NCBI GenBank assembly: GCA_947650285.1
Contig: CANTFL010001462.1
Coordinates: forward strand, 186,001-250,000
DNA: 64,000 nt
Reading direction: 5' to 3'
From: Hyaloperonospora brassicae
Lineage: Eukaryota; Oomycota; Peronosporomycetes; Peronosporales; Peronosporaceae
Shown: positions 21,723 through 33,240 of the stretch, piece after piece
How positions within the stretch are numbered: position 1 is the stretch's first letter
Layout: each line of letters begins with the position of its first letter
Position numbers and translations under genes: made by a program
Notes under the pieces: generated by a model
Told to the model about the DNA's origin: nothing
Databases searched by the model: none
Seen by the model: the letters and a program-made list of their open reading frames with translations, nothing else

Positions 21723-24700
21723 CTACCACGCAGTCACTTGTTCAAAAAACTTTCGTCGCTCCGCGAGGCGGTTAATGTGGGATTCTTCGAACCTACCGAC
21801 AGTGATGTTGAAAGGACACTCTTGCGATCTCCGTCGAAAAGGGCCCGGATAATACGCCCACGGCCGCGCCTTCATATAATACACAGGCTCCACATCCGGC
21901 TTGTAAAGTAGGATGTGATCGCTGTTGAGGTAAAACAGAGGCACGTCGTCGTCTTGCACCCCGTCTTGATGGATTGGAAATAAGTGTCCTATGTCACCAC
22001 ACAACGTTGACTTCTTAGGACCGTGGTCCTTAAGCTTTGTGCCCACAGCTCCCGTAGCGTGATCTGAAAATGAGTACTGCGTCTCGGCTAACTCGCTCGC
22101 GTAGAAAAACAGCTCCTTATCACCGTATGATGGAGGTGACGCGATGTCGTTTTGTGCCACAAACGATGCCAAGATTACAGTCGCACGCGGCTGCCGTTTC
22201 TTGTCCAAAATCAGCATCGATGACTCCAGTTGGTAGCCTGCGCGGCGATTGAATGAATGGCTTTTCAGTAGAAAATCGCTGGGCTCAAACTTCAGCTTCA
22301 CGGGCGTCTTGTTCTCAACTGTGGCTTTTGGCCGCTGAATTGTCGGCAACGTCTGGAACGGGGTCACGTCAAACTCCGAAAAGTACTTCTGCTCCACCGA
22401 TATATTACGGTTTTCGGCCGCCGGTTTGGCCATAAATTTCCAATCGTCGCTGATGCGATCGTGCATGAAAAAAGTGCCTGTTGCCTTATATTTCTCGGAC
22501 TCGAACAACACAGTAGGATCGATAAAGAACGTTGTGTCCGCGTCGAGCAACATGATCTGCTCGAACTGTGAGTAAGCAACTGCTAGAGGCTTGATCATGA
22601 AAGATTGGAACTTGGTGCGGCACTCGTCAACATCCGCGCAAAAAACTGGGCGTGTAGCGTTCATGACACTTTTGGCTTCGGCAGCCAGACTGCATATATC
22701 GTAAGCGCGGATTTCTCCCAATTCCTTTTTTGACCGAATCAGCTCCACGGTCTCAGGCTTCAGATCGCTGCAATATGGTACTTCAACAGGCAGGCTGATG
22801 CCCATACTTCGCAGCTCCAGGATCAGCGAAAAGCCCAACCGCGAGATGGGCTCATAGAGCGGCATCACGATGCCACGCTTCGTTGTTGTACGCTGTGTGA
22901 TCTGACTCAGGGTGTAAACAAGCTGCTTCTCCATCATCTGCGTCGTGGACGCGGTTTGGTCAGTGTACGGAGAAGAATGTGCGGCGTCAACTGGATCCTG
23001 CCTTTCCTCGCCCACGATCGACGTCCGCAATAGTTTGCCAACAGCAGCATTCGGCTCGTCCAGATTGTCTGGCTTTTGGTGCGCAACACGATTCCATGCG
23101 TCCACCTCTTCGTAGAAACGCTGTCGCTTGGCCAGCTGCCTCTTCTCCTCCTCGGACAGCTTTCCGATGGTAATGTCGGAGGAGCAAACTTGTTCGCGTT
23201 TACCAAACGGACCCGGATACAAGTCCCACGGCCGCGCCTTGATATAATAAACAGGCTCCAGTTCCGGTGTATGGAGTAAGATGTGGTCGCTGTGAAGATA
23301 AAACAACGGGACGTCGTCGTCAGGCACGCCATTTTGGTGAATCGGGAACACTTGCGCCATGTCACCACACAAGGTTGAGGTTTTTGCACCACCGTCTGTG
23401 CCAACCGCACTGACGGCATGATCCGAGAACGCATACTGCGTTTCAGCCAACTCACTTGCATAGAAAAAGTACTCTTTGTCGCCAGACGAAGGGGGAGCAG
23501 CAATATCGTTCAGCGCGATGAACGATGCCAAAATCGCAGTTGCTCGTGCTTGTCTCTTCTTGTTCCACAACACCAGAGACGAGTCAACTTGGTGGCCTGC
23601 GCGGAGATTGAACGAGTGGCTGCTCAGAAAAAACTCGCTTGGCTCAAACTTTAGCGCCAGTGAAGACGGGTTTTTCGACGTAGCTTTTGGCCGCTCGATC
23701 GTGGAAAGTGAGCCGAACAGCTTTATGTCGAACCTCGAAAAGTAATCTTGCTCTACTGAGACATTGGGCTTTCCAGGTACTCGCTCCGCCATAAACGACT
23801 TTTCGTCACTCATTCTGTCGTGCATGAGGAAAATGCCCGTCTTGTTGTACTTGTCCGAATCCCAGAGCTTGGCGGGACTCACAAAGAACGTCGTGTCAGC
23901 GTCCACCATCATGATTTCTTCAAACTTTGAGAAAGTAACCGCCAGAGGTTTGATAAGCAACTGTCGAAACTTAGCGTAGCAGTATTCGAACCTTTCGCAA
24001 AATACCCTGCGAGACGGGTCGACGATGCTCGTCATTTCTGCCGCCTTTTTACATACATCATAGAACCACACTGTGCCTAGCTGATTCCTGGCTAGGTACA
24101 GCTGCTGAGTATCTGCGTTCAAGTCGCCACAATACGGCATCTCTATTGGGTCCGTAATGCCGATGCCACGCAGCTCCAAGACAAGCGACACAGCCGACTT
24201 GATGTTACCATCGTGTACCGGAATCACGATCCCGCGCGTTACGCTTGTTTGTTGTGCGATCTTATCCAGCGTACGGATAAGCAGTGTCTCCTGTTCACGA
24301 ACTTCATCCACCTTACTTTTCAACTTTCTCGCTTTCTCATCTTGCCTTCCTTTGTCAAGATCGCTTTCCAAGAAGTTAACAACGTCTTCGATTGGTCGAC
24401 CTTTTGATTCTAGATTCATGACCGCGTCAAGTTCCTCGTTCGTGAGCGCATCAGCCGCCACGCGCTCGACAATGTCAGATTTGTTCGCGTTGACTTCCCA
24501 TTCTTTGGCAATTCTAAAGAAGCGTTGCCTCTGATAGACCTGCTGTACCTCAGCATCCGAGAACCTAACGCCCGTGATGTCAAAGGGACATCTCATCAGC
24601 AACTTCCGGTCTTCAAATGAACCGGGATAGAAATCGTGTGCACGCGGCGCGGCATAGTACATCGGTGATATCTTGGGCTTGTACCGCATCATGTCGTCCG

Positions 24701-26021
24701 CATTCATGTAAAGCAGACTTGACGTCTGGACAGAAGCATTCTCAGATATCTCCGGAAAGGTGTGCGACGCATAACCGCAAACGACCGACTTGTTTGGACC
24801 GTAATCTCGAAAGTCTGAGCCAGCAGAGCTTGTGGCAAAGTCCGAGTACGCATACTGACTTTCCGCGAGCTCACAGGCTACAAAGAAGAACTCCTTGTCA
24901 CCGTAGGACGGTGGGTGTGGCACGTCATTCAGCGAAACGAACGAAGCCAAAAAAGCTGTGGCACGTGGCTGTCGCTTTTTATTCCACAACAGTACCGACG
25001 AGTCCACACTATGCGCACTGCGTCCGTGCCAAAAGTGACTTCTAAGGAGGTTCTCGCTTGGCTGAAAGTGCAGCGTTACGTTCGACTTGTCAGCGGCAAT
25101 CAAATCGGCTGGTGCCTCAGGACGTGCAAGTGTTGGGATGTGGCGGAACAGTTCGACATTCATTTTGGACAGGTAGTCCTCGATCGCCATGATGTTCGGC
25201 CGATTTCGTGGTCTGAATGCGAGTGCCGCATGGAAATTAGGCTCCGCAATTCGATCATTGAAAAAGAGAGTGCCTGTCGTTTGGAACTTTTTCGTATCCC
25301 ACAGCGGCATCAGCGACTGGAACAGCAACGCGTCGGCATCGAGGAGCATGACTTCTTCAAAGCGGGAGAAAAGCACGCCCAGCACTTTGACATAAAAGCC
25401 CCGAAAATGGGCGTAGCAACCCTTCAAATCAGCGCAGTACAGAGGCTTGCTGGGGTCCAGGACGCTCTTTGCAGCCGCCGCACGCTCGCACACGTTGTAC
25501 ACGTATAGCTCCCCCAAATACTCGCGTTTCGTCATGAGTATCTCTCCATACTGTTGGTCAAAGTCGCCACAATGCGGAACCTCAATGGGCAACTCCACAC
25601 CAAGAGACCGCAGCTGCAGAATCAGTGACACACCGAGCGTCATGATTTTCCCATACAGCGGAATCACAATGCCGCGCTGCACACTCGTCTGCTGGCTCAG
25701 CGTAAGCAGCGAGTAAATCCACTTCGTCTCAAGCTTTCGCTCCAGCTCAGTCAGTTGCTGCGGCCCTATCATCGTCTTCTCCACGCTACCGCCAGCGCCG
25801 CTCGTCGCTGTGGACTGGAAGAGCTCATCCGTGTTTAAAGAGTCGTTGGCTCGGGCCACGGAGTCGTGGGTGGCTAACGTCGTGGCGGACGTGGGCGGAG
25901 AGAAGGGCAGTAGCTGCCACGTAAGAAGCACGTCGGATAGCACGATGATGGCACCTACAACGAGCAGCGCGAAGACCCATCGCCGCAGTCGCACGGAGCC
26001 GGGGGCCGAGGAGCCACTCAT
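21723..26021 (-). CDS. Mnn1-like glycosyltransferase with three tandem catalytic domains (1432 aa)
   Basis: Intact single-exon gene. The start is the first ATG in frame (26021); the frame extends 10 codons further only to a TTG, and an in-frame stop lies above that. Counting from this ATG, a type II signal anchor (about 14-40, WVFALLVVGAIIVLSDVLL) precedes three homologous lumenal domains at about 98-510, 577-977 and 1030-1432. Each has a start block (RGIVIPLYG, RGIVIPVHD, RGIVMPLYE), a DxD metal/nucleotide-sugar box (LLDADALLF, MVDADTTFF, LLDADTTFF) and a GDKE box (YGDKEFFF, SGDKEYFF, YGDKELFF). This is the pattern of Mnn1-type alpha-mannosyltransferases (GT71). Domains 2 and 3 resemble each other more than domain 1. 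The likely site is the Golgi, adding sugar (probably mannose) to glycoproteins. All three DxD boxes are retained, so three active sites are possible. Ordinary family members have one domain. Confidence 0.88.
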   Translation of the reverse strand: MSGSSAPGSVRLRRWVFALLVVGAIIVLSDVLLTWQLLPFSPPTSATTLATHDSVARANDSLNTDELFQSTATSGAGGSVEKTMIGPQQLTELERKLETKWIYSLLTLSQQTSVQRGIVIPLYGKIMTLGVSLILQLRSLGVELPIEVPHCGDFDQQYGEILMTKREYLGELYVYNVCERAAAAKSVLDPSKPLYCADLKGCYAHFRGFYVKVLGVLFSRFEEVMLLDADALLFQSLMPLWDTKKFQTTGTLFFNDRIAEPNFHAALAFRPRNRPNIMAIEDYLSKMNVELFRHIPTLARPEAPADLIAADKSNVTLHFQPSENLLRSHFWHGRSAHSVDSSVLLWNKKRQPRATAFLASFVSLNDVPHPPSYGDKEFFFVACELAESQYAYSDFATSSAGSDFRDYGPNKSVVCGYASHTFPEISENASVQTSSLLYMNADDMMRYKPKISPMYYAAPRAHDFYPGSFEDRKLLMRCPFDITGVRFSDAEVQQVYQRQRFFRIAKEWEVNANKSDIVERVAADALTNEELDAVMNLESKGRPIEDVVNFLESDLDKGRQDEKARKLKSKVDEVREQETLLIRTLDKIAQQTSVTRGIVIPVHDGNIKSAVSLVLELRGIGITDPIEMPYCGDLNADTQQLYLARNQLGTVWFYDVCKKAAEMTSIVDPSRRVFCERFEYCYAKFRQLLIKPLAVTFSKFEEIMMVDADTTFFVSPAKLWDSDKYNKTGIFLMHDRMSDEKSFMAERVPGKPNVSVEQDYFSRFDIKLFGSLSTIERPKATSKNPSSLALKFEPSEFFLSSHSFNLRAGHQVDSSLVLWNKKRQARATAILASFIALNDIAAPPSSGDKEYFFYASELAETQYAFSDHAVSAVGTDGGAKTSTLCGDMAQVFPIHQNGVPDDDVPLFYLHSDHILLHTPELEPVYYIKARPWDLYPGPFGKREQVCSSDITIGKLSEEEKRQLAKRQRFYEEVDAWNRVAHQKPDNLDEPNAAVGKLLRTSIVGEERQDPVDAAHSSPYTDQTASTTQMMEKQLVYTLSQITQRTTTKRGIVMPLYEPISRLGFSLILELRSMGISLPVEVPYCSDLKPETVELIRSKKELGEIRAYDICSLAAEAKSVMNATRPVFCADVDECRTKFQSFMIKPLAVAYSQFEQIMLLDADTTFFIDPTVLFESEKYKATGTFFMHDRISDDWKFMAKPAAENRNISVEQKYFSEFDVTPFQTLPTIQRPKATVENKTPVKLKFEPSDFLLKSHSFNRRAGYQLESSMLILDKKRQPRATVILASFVAQNDIASPPSYGDKELFFYASELAETQYSFSDHATGAVGTKLKDHGPKKSTLCGDIGHLFPIHQDGVQDDDVPLFYLNSDHILLYKPDVEPVYYMKARPWAYYPGPFRRRSQECPFNITVGRFEESHINRLAERRKFFEQVTAW

Positions 26022-26190
26022 GCGATTGAGGCGATGCAGAGTGATGGTCAAGTGGGTGTGGGTGGAGGTGGTTTCTTTTTGGCGAGCGCGGAGGGCTGGA
26101 CGCCCTCGCTAGGGGTGCGGGAAGCCAGCTGATGCAAATCAAGGCGGAGTGGACGAGATCGGTGAACTATAAGATTGTACAGGGAAGCAT

Positions 26191-26199
26191 AAAATGAGC
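26191..26199 (-). promoter_or_regulatory. oomycete initiator-like element for the glycosyltransferase gene
   Basis: On the minus strand the bases read GCTCATTTT, fitting the oomycete core initiator consensus (YTCATTYY with a preceding G). It lies about 170 nt upstream of ATG 26021. A clear flanking element of the FPR type is not evident. Confidence 0.45.
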
Positions 26200-26280
26200 A
26201 TTTTCATTAGCGTGCGGTTCAATCGAATTGGCGATAGCGAGAGAAAGCTAATGTCGAATAGAGCTCGAAATGGAGCATGC

Positions 26281-26637
26281 TTACCATAATGACGCGTGCA
26301 TAGACCATTCGATGGCATGGATGGATGGTCCAGCAAACGGAACAAATAGTCGGCTGACATACTCATTCAGGTCTGCAGGACTGGGCGTCGCCTCATACAG
26401 GAGCAAAAAGCTCTCGAAACGTTTTTTTGCACCATCCGCCTGCGAGCCATCCCCTCTGAAATTAAATTTGACAGAAACACTTGCGTAGCGAGCGCTTGCA
26501 CGCGTCCACGTATTTGGTGCCTCTTTTCTGAACGAACATCGTCGCCGCCAAGCAACCTGAGTATAACTTATAAGGGAGAGATACAAACTTTTAACACAAG
26601 ATGAGAAAAGGACAAAATATGCATTAGCGCTGTGCAC
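26281..26637 (-). other. exon-like open frame of unknown identity
   Basis: A 118-codon frame without an ATG start. Its second half reads like real protein (FRGDGSQADGAKKRFESF, then PSPADLNEYVSRLFVPFAG) and ends at a potential splice donor (TATG/GTAAGC, about 26286). A possible acceptor (TTGCATCAG) lies on the same strand near 26128, but splicing there does not enter the glycosyltransferase frame. It may be an exon of a lost gene or chance. Confidence 0.25.
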
Positions 26638-26639
26638 TC

Positions 26640-29600
26640 CGCTCGAGTATGTGCATGTTTTGGATCACATAGAACAATGCACTTCGATATAGTAGTAACA
26701 TGGAAACGACTAAGCAATCATAAGATTTAGCATCATCGGTAATTTCGTGTTGTCGGGTTAACTATCATATATATTGATAATTACGTGTACCATCAGGAGA
26801 GTTGACATGCGAATAAGTGGACCGCAGGAAACGAAGCCTCAATGACGCAAAATCAGCAATCTGCTTCAGCATGTTCGATCCGATTATGGTGAGGATGTAG
26901 CGTACTGAAGTAGGCCAAGGTCAGGATGAGAGGCCTGAGGCACGGACGTACCTCGCGTATGTTATCTTCCTGACTGCGGGTACAAAAAATAGTACATTCT
27001 TATGACAGCTTAGAACCTGTAGCGGAGCTACACAGCTCTTTAGTCAGAGGAAGACTTTACGGCTGATAGCCACAGCTTACAGCCTCTTTGTTTTGCGCAA
27101 ACATTTGTAAACGACCTAAGGGCCCACCAGTCCTAAGGAGAGGCTCTAATGTCACAAGCAAAAGCTTACTGCTTCTTCCGAACTACCAGCACTAAGTGCA
27201 CACGTGTAGCACGACCAAAACAATTTGTATTCTTTCCTTTAATTGAGGAACTGAGAGTTATTTATGCTCTTATTTTAGTAAACCTTGCCCTAGGTACCCT
27301 TTACGTAGATCAAACGAGCTCGCATAGTAATCGTGGTATCAGACATTGCTCAACAGCTGACGAGTTAGTCTGTCATCATTTGATGACTGACAGGCAGACC
27401 AGTCCTGACCCATCAGCCAGTCATCCATGTGTCTCGTACTTAGAAATCGATCAATTACAGAACCATATCCAATAAGGGACGTTTTGTCTTTATGAGTATG
27501 GTTCTGTAATTGATCTATTACTACCCGTATTATGTACCGTGTACATAATTATTGCAGATTGTTTATTGAATGCCATCACTTGAAACCTCTCATGAGGGCT
27601 CTGTATTATATATATATTTATCTATATATATCAAATATTAAGCCGATTACGGACATGTGCCCTCATTACACAGTTGGCATCACTAAGACCATCACTGAAC
27701 ACCCAACCACTATTTCTGTAAAGTTCTCGGGCCGTTACGTGTTGTTGCCTTCTCCATGCGTCATGAATTCATAATATCATGATACATTATTTTTCAACTT
27801 TCTTTACTAAGTAAATAACATCGGAAAATATTACCGTCGAAGGAAATGTTCGGCAACAATCGCTCTACGGTTAATGTTACCGGCCATTTTACGAACCAAC
27901 AACAACACTAGTAACTACTAGACACGCGCAATGAATGGTAAAAGCGGGTAGCTATCTTGTCATTGTGTAGTTTAACCGATTAAACGTAAGACGAATAATA
28001 TGTACTTTTGGAAGCTGAATGTTTTATAGATATAATCCACTTCAAATTGCAATTTTATTCTATCACCGTTGCTACATGATTTATAACGTTTCTTCACACT
28101 TACATGTGCGTCAGGTATTAAACGCTGACTTGCACGGCGGTTGATATTGATAGCTTGTACTGTGTCGACAAAAGTTTCAATGCCCGTCGCACCTGGTACG
28201 CTCATCAACCACAGATAATTCCATACGACATGAATATCATGGGTAGTAAAGAGTAATTTCTTACGCTTACGTAAAGGCTTATCCTATTCAAGTGACCTCG
28301 GATGGAAGGCCGTCGAACTGATGTGTACGACAATTATGAAGGCCTACAGTGGGTGCCATTGTAGTTAAGTGATCGAAAAATTCCACAACGGAAGGACGGA
28401 TCGCGCTTCGGTAAGGATTTACTTAATACTGATAGGTAGAGACAGTCGCACGAGCTACGTCTGACCGTTGTAATTTTTGGTGGGGGGGGGGTAGTTTATG
28501 GAATCGGCTTCCCACCTAATATCGAGTGATGATGGGTATGGAAAAGGAGTATATCAAGTGATCCGTGAATTGCGATCAAGGACAAAATCGAGACACACCA
28601 ATATAGTGTGTCCCACATCACACCACGCGATTAGCGATGAGAACAGTACATGCGGTGGGCCGCGACGTGCAAAGAGACGATCAGCAGGAATAGACTACCC
28701 ACGACAGCAGATCCGAAGTCTCTGGTAAGCATAGTGGGAGTTCGTGCATGACTAACTAAACATTAAAAAGAGTTCAATCTGCATCGAATTACTTGTGATG
28801 GATTCTCTTCTGCGTCGAATCACCGGCTGCCAGACAACAGGAAAGCTCATATTTCTTAGATGAGTGATATTTGTGGTGAAGCGGATCGAGAAGTGTATAC
28901 CGCAGATCGCGCTACGCCTAAGTACTAGTTTTGGCGTAGGTGTGAGCCACACAATGAGGTGCACCACACAATACGATCTTGGGGGCGCGATCCTGATTGA
29001 TGCGTTCTTGGGGAAGCGATGTTAGATAATATTGGTCTTGAATGACGCGATCTTCGGATGATAAGGGAATATTAATCTGGCGCGGAACGCCGAATACGAT
29101 GAAAGATCTAATCTCGACAGCACAAGGCGGTACGTGGTGATGCATCCTAGCAAACATTGTAGCTTAGTCAGAGGTTTAGTCTTTGGTGATATATCTTGTA
29201 ATGAGATTTTTTCTACTACTAAGTGCTTAAGTGTATTTCCTCTTACCGGCAAGATTATTTGTCTTTTAAACGTCTGAGGAGATCGACCGAACACCAAGAA
29301 GATTACTCCTGGGTTAGTGTGGCCAGGAAGGCAAGATGTCTCTAAACTCCTTCATCTGCGATTACACGCAGAGTGCAAGATTCCGAGTCGGCCCAAGTGT
29401 GGTCAGAAGGCTTTTGAATCAAGCAACATCTTTCGACATAGTCGAGATTACAATGACTCATATCAAGCACCCTCCAAGTGCTCACGTGTTCGTGTGAAGA
29501 TTTACAGTCTATTACCAGAGACACGAGTCCACCTGGCAGCGTGAAACCCGATTTACCGACGATTACACAAGTCGAGGGAGGAAAAAAGCACAAAAGAGGA

Positions 29601-29645
29601 GTACGCCCATCGATGGTCGGTCATCTAGGTGCCAGTGTGGTGTCG
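26640..29645. other. non-coding region, partly AT-rich
   Basis: About 3 kb without an intact gene. It holds a 19-bp perfect inverted repeat (27449-27515), a smaller palindrome (about 27530-27550) and a run of ten G at 28482-28491. A block near 28.5-28.7 kb (GTGTGTCCCACATCACACC) has a diverged relative near 54.1 kb. A short stretch near 29.55 kb (CCGACGATTACACAAGTCGAG) has one near 36.53 kb. These look like fragments of old repeats. Confidence 0.5.
27449..27515. repeat. 19-bp perfect inverted repeat
   Basis: Arms 27449-27467 (GATCAATTACAGAACCATA) and 27497-27515 are exact reverse complements separated by 29 bases. A transcript of either strand would form a strong hairpin. No flanking ORF explains it. 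Confidence 0.85.
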
Positions 29646-29649
29646 AAAT

Positions 29650-32600
29650 CATAAATAACTTGTGATCACCGCTCCAACAACCCGTAAAACGTGCTCTGAA
29701 AAGAGACGATCAGCAACTGGCCGAGATAGCCAAGCTCAATAAGCATGCATGGGACGCGACAAAAGACGAGGTAACCTTTCTTTGCCATCAAGGTCCCCAA
29801 CAAGCAGAGCTGTCGAAACAGCAGCCTGCTAATTAGATCGCCATCGAATTAAAGTGCGTATGCCGTACTGAATAAGTAAAAATAAACATGACCAAGTACA
29901 CTGGAGTCGAGCGAAAAATTGTTGTTACGACGTTTTTTCAAAGCATAAGACTCCATTAACGCTAGTTACATCGTACAAGAAGAGTTGCAGTTCACATTAG
30001 TCCAGCAACTCTTGACTGGACGTGACAGAACTTGACTTGTGAGGATCCATCTCAACAAACGATCTGCACTGTATCGTAAGGGGTCTCAAAGACGCGCCTA
30101 AACAAACGGTTTAGCCGCCAAGGGGTAAATCCAGGCCTTGATGTGATTTTTGAAAACCAGGAAGATTGATCGTGGTACCCATGCTTATTCTCACGATGTT
30201 TTCCACCTTCTGAATCTTATCACGACAAGACCGGTTCATAAACACACGCTGATTGAAATTTAATGAAATTGATTGCGGACAGGCACGTCAAGTCACGTCT
30301 ATTCCGTTTGAAACTGGATACGATGGAAAGCAGGATCATTGGCTTTCTAGGAAATCTATAGCATTAAAAAAGGTTCACAACAATTCAATACTTTTCGCAC
30401 TCCCCAAACGGAAGGGTAGCGTACGTACAGAACCAATGGGCATCTACTGTCTGGACTGCGAAATAAGTCGTCATGAAAGATACATTCGATTGCATTGATA
30501 AAATCGCACGTATTTCGCATGTCGATTTATTTCGGTATTCAAACATGAGATAGGGTATTACTCTTATGAATGTAGTGACTTCGATACAGTGTCACTACAA
30601 GGTCATTACAAGATCGCTACGAAGAGCGTTACGACAATTAGTCGGATTAAAAGGCCCGAAAAGCGGGTATAAAGAAAACCGAAGTCGCTCCAGCTACCGG
30701 ATCATTAATAAAGGTCGGGATCAGTAAAATCGGAGTGCCCTTCTGATTTAGCAACATTAAGTCATTTTGTTGATTTCACAATGATATTTGCTTCCAACAC
30801 AGTCTATGTGTGTTACTTCCCAGGTCAACCGATAAATCAACACTTAGACGATGAAAGTGACAAAAAATTGTGTCTCAATGCTTCAGTTGACTGTGAGTAT
30901 CAAAAACATTTGTTTAACGCCTGCCACGAGATGATCGTAGGTTTCGATTCGTGGATTGCGAAAAACATCCACCGAGAGCGACGGAACGTCACCGACGCAT
31001 CTGTACAGTAAAGAAATGTGCGGAAATCCATTACACTTTATAAGATTTATATTATGATGATGAGCATATCGTACTGAGTATAGTTTAAGTTGTTGATGTC
31101 AAGATTTTTTTCTAACTTGGCTATAAATGTAAAACATATGGATCTGGTTAGCACGAATCCGTGAAGATGGCACATGTTGGTCATCAGGTGGCCATCTATT
31201 AAGCGTATTTAAGGTTTAAAGTCGTGTAAACGTTTGAATACGAGGCCGAAGTAAGAGTGGACTGTAGCAATTTCGACTATTACAGTTTCATAGCTAGTAT
31301 AAGACTTGAAAAAACTAATTTTGCACGCATTAAAGCAACATGAATCGTACAAAATGAATGGAAAGTAGATCAACCCCAAAATACAAGTACACAATGTTTA
31401 GGAAAAACCAACATACTGGACAATTGCCAATGGACCTAAAACGTGGACGCTTTTATACAATTGATCCGATATCAACTTCGAAGCCAAAGTCGGAGGTAGC
31501 TTATATAGTTACTATTAGAATTAAATTACTCTTGAGATACTTGCGAAGTGCGGAGGTCAAGCAGACCTGGTAGGCGTTGATGAGGAAAAGTACGTGACCA
31601 ACCTTCATTTGGCAGTGATATTAGCTAATGTAAACGGACTAATAGCAGCATATCGATAGCTGAAGTGAATTTGATAAGGAACCCCGGATCATGCAATACA
31701 TATTTTCGCGCTGTAAGGGTCAAAGGTAAAATACTGTATAAGAGAGAAATGTGGAATATAAGTATATATTCCCTGGATATATGCCGTGTGAGTTGCCTAA
31801 GGATAAAGTACTTACCATGCTATCGTGCTGACATACGAATCGAGTTCTGGTAATATAGCAGTGGTCACTGTTTCGTGAAAAGGCCATTAAAATTGACAAG
31901 ATATTTGCCGGATACTTATTAGCGGCCCATGAGAGATTGTCAAAATCTACGCATAGCTATCCGACCTTCCGTGTGCGACAAAACACCGTAGAATGGGGTA
32001 GGATGCATGCACTAAACAATATATATGCTGCAAAAAGACTGGCTTTGAAACCTGTACCGAGAAGGTACGTCATTATCGATGATGTGTCAATATATACCAC
32101 CTTCTGTTCATGAACCAAAAATATGATTATGTCAAATTAGCATGCGCGCGAGACACATTTAGTGCAGATCAATGAGCCCTCTCATCAAATATCGATGGAT
32201 TTGCCTCGATATCGAACAAAGACAATATAACCCCCGCCAAACTTAATAGTTTATTACATCTGATGAGGTTGGTACAACATTTCGCACCCATATTGTAATC
32301 GGCGTACTCCTTTATAGTTGAGATATGGAAAGTAAAGTAGATATGGTGTCTATCGCCTTCAAATTCTTAAAGTTCATATTATCTTATCGAGCGCAGACCA
32401 AAAATAATAATCACATGTGGTCGGTGACGTCGATTATTTTGTATCAGCTATACCTTCCTACAACACGCGACAGACCGTGCAGAGCGCGTCGTTTCGTTTT
32501 TACCGCGTTGATGTAATTGTCTAAGCACAATAGCTTGCATTATATGTATATGTCGACAATGACTCCTTTTAAATATATAGAGCTGACAACATCGATGACG

Positions 32601-33240
32601 TATATAGCCGTTAAAACAATCTGTATTGTTTATTTAGACCATTATTCATTACCCACTCTAGTAATAAAAGATTTACCAAGTATATAAAGAAGGATGTCTT
32701 CTTTCTTCACACACATTCTTTAACGTGAATACTAATAAGCCACAACTCAATCATATTGCTGATTTGATTACAAGCCGACCCGTTGTTGTGCTGGTAGACC
32801 AGCAATGGAGTGAGACACCCACCGTGGCCGAAATTATATCCATTGTTCTATTCTCAGTTGTTCATAAATGTTGTTAATGGTCTTCTTCACAAGACTATGA
32901 TATACTACGCATTTGCACTACCTCGAACGTGCACAATATCAACTTCCAGCTTTTCTCGCTATCTCTCTTATCTTCTTACTGTTCGATACACGCTATGGCA
33001 TGTCGTATTTGCAACCATGGCCAGAGACAAGCCCCACTTTATCGTTTCTTACCCCGAATGATATAAGAATGTGGATCGTTATACGTGTCAAAATGCACAA
33101 ATACGTAAAATATGTGGCCGTTAGAAGACTCATTATCAGGATCGACCTTGTCTTGTACTGGAGACACCAGTATCAGCTTTCGCGCAAGTACATCTACAAT
33201 TTTACAGTTATATTAGCGGATAAATAATTTGGCCTTTATT
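29650..33240 (+). mobile_element. fossil copy of the 9.0-16.6 kb Gypsy element (gag to integrase)
   Basis: Collinear, strongly mutated and AT-drifted relative of the element at 9-14 kb. Recognisable anchors in order are CAAGCAGAGCTGTCGAAACAG (29.8 kb, gag), ACATGACCAAGTACACTGGAG (29.89 kb, gag core) and ACAGAACCAATGGGC (30.43 kb). CTGATTTAGCAAC (30.75 kb, start of pol), GAGTTGCCTAAGGATAAAG (31.79 kb, before RT) and GCACTAAACAATATATATGC (32.01 kb, RT) follow. The last two are CAGACCGTGCAGAGCGCGTCG (32.47 kb, RNase H) and a frame reading LVLYWRHQYQLSRKYI (33.15 kb), which matches the integrase zinc-finger region. No LTRs were recognised. All frames are destroyed. Confidence 0.75.

Noticed and set aside
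22934..23503. 189-codon minus-strand frame inside the glycosyltransferase gene, and several plus-strand frames in 22-26 kb
   Set aside because: All lie within the 4.3-kb intact ORF in other frames and lack domains.
26022..26051. Ten-codon upstream extension of the glycosyltransferase
   Set aside because: It begins with TTG. The first ATG is at 26021 and leaves the membrane anchor intact.
28482..28491. Run of ten G as a possible polypurine tract
   Set aside because: The bases to its right do not resemble the start of any LTR in this window, so a retroelement role is not supported.
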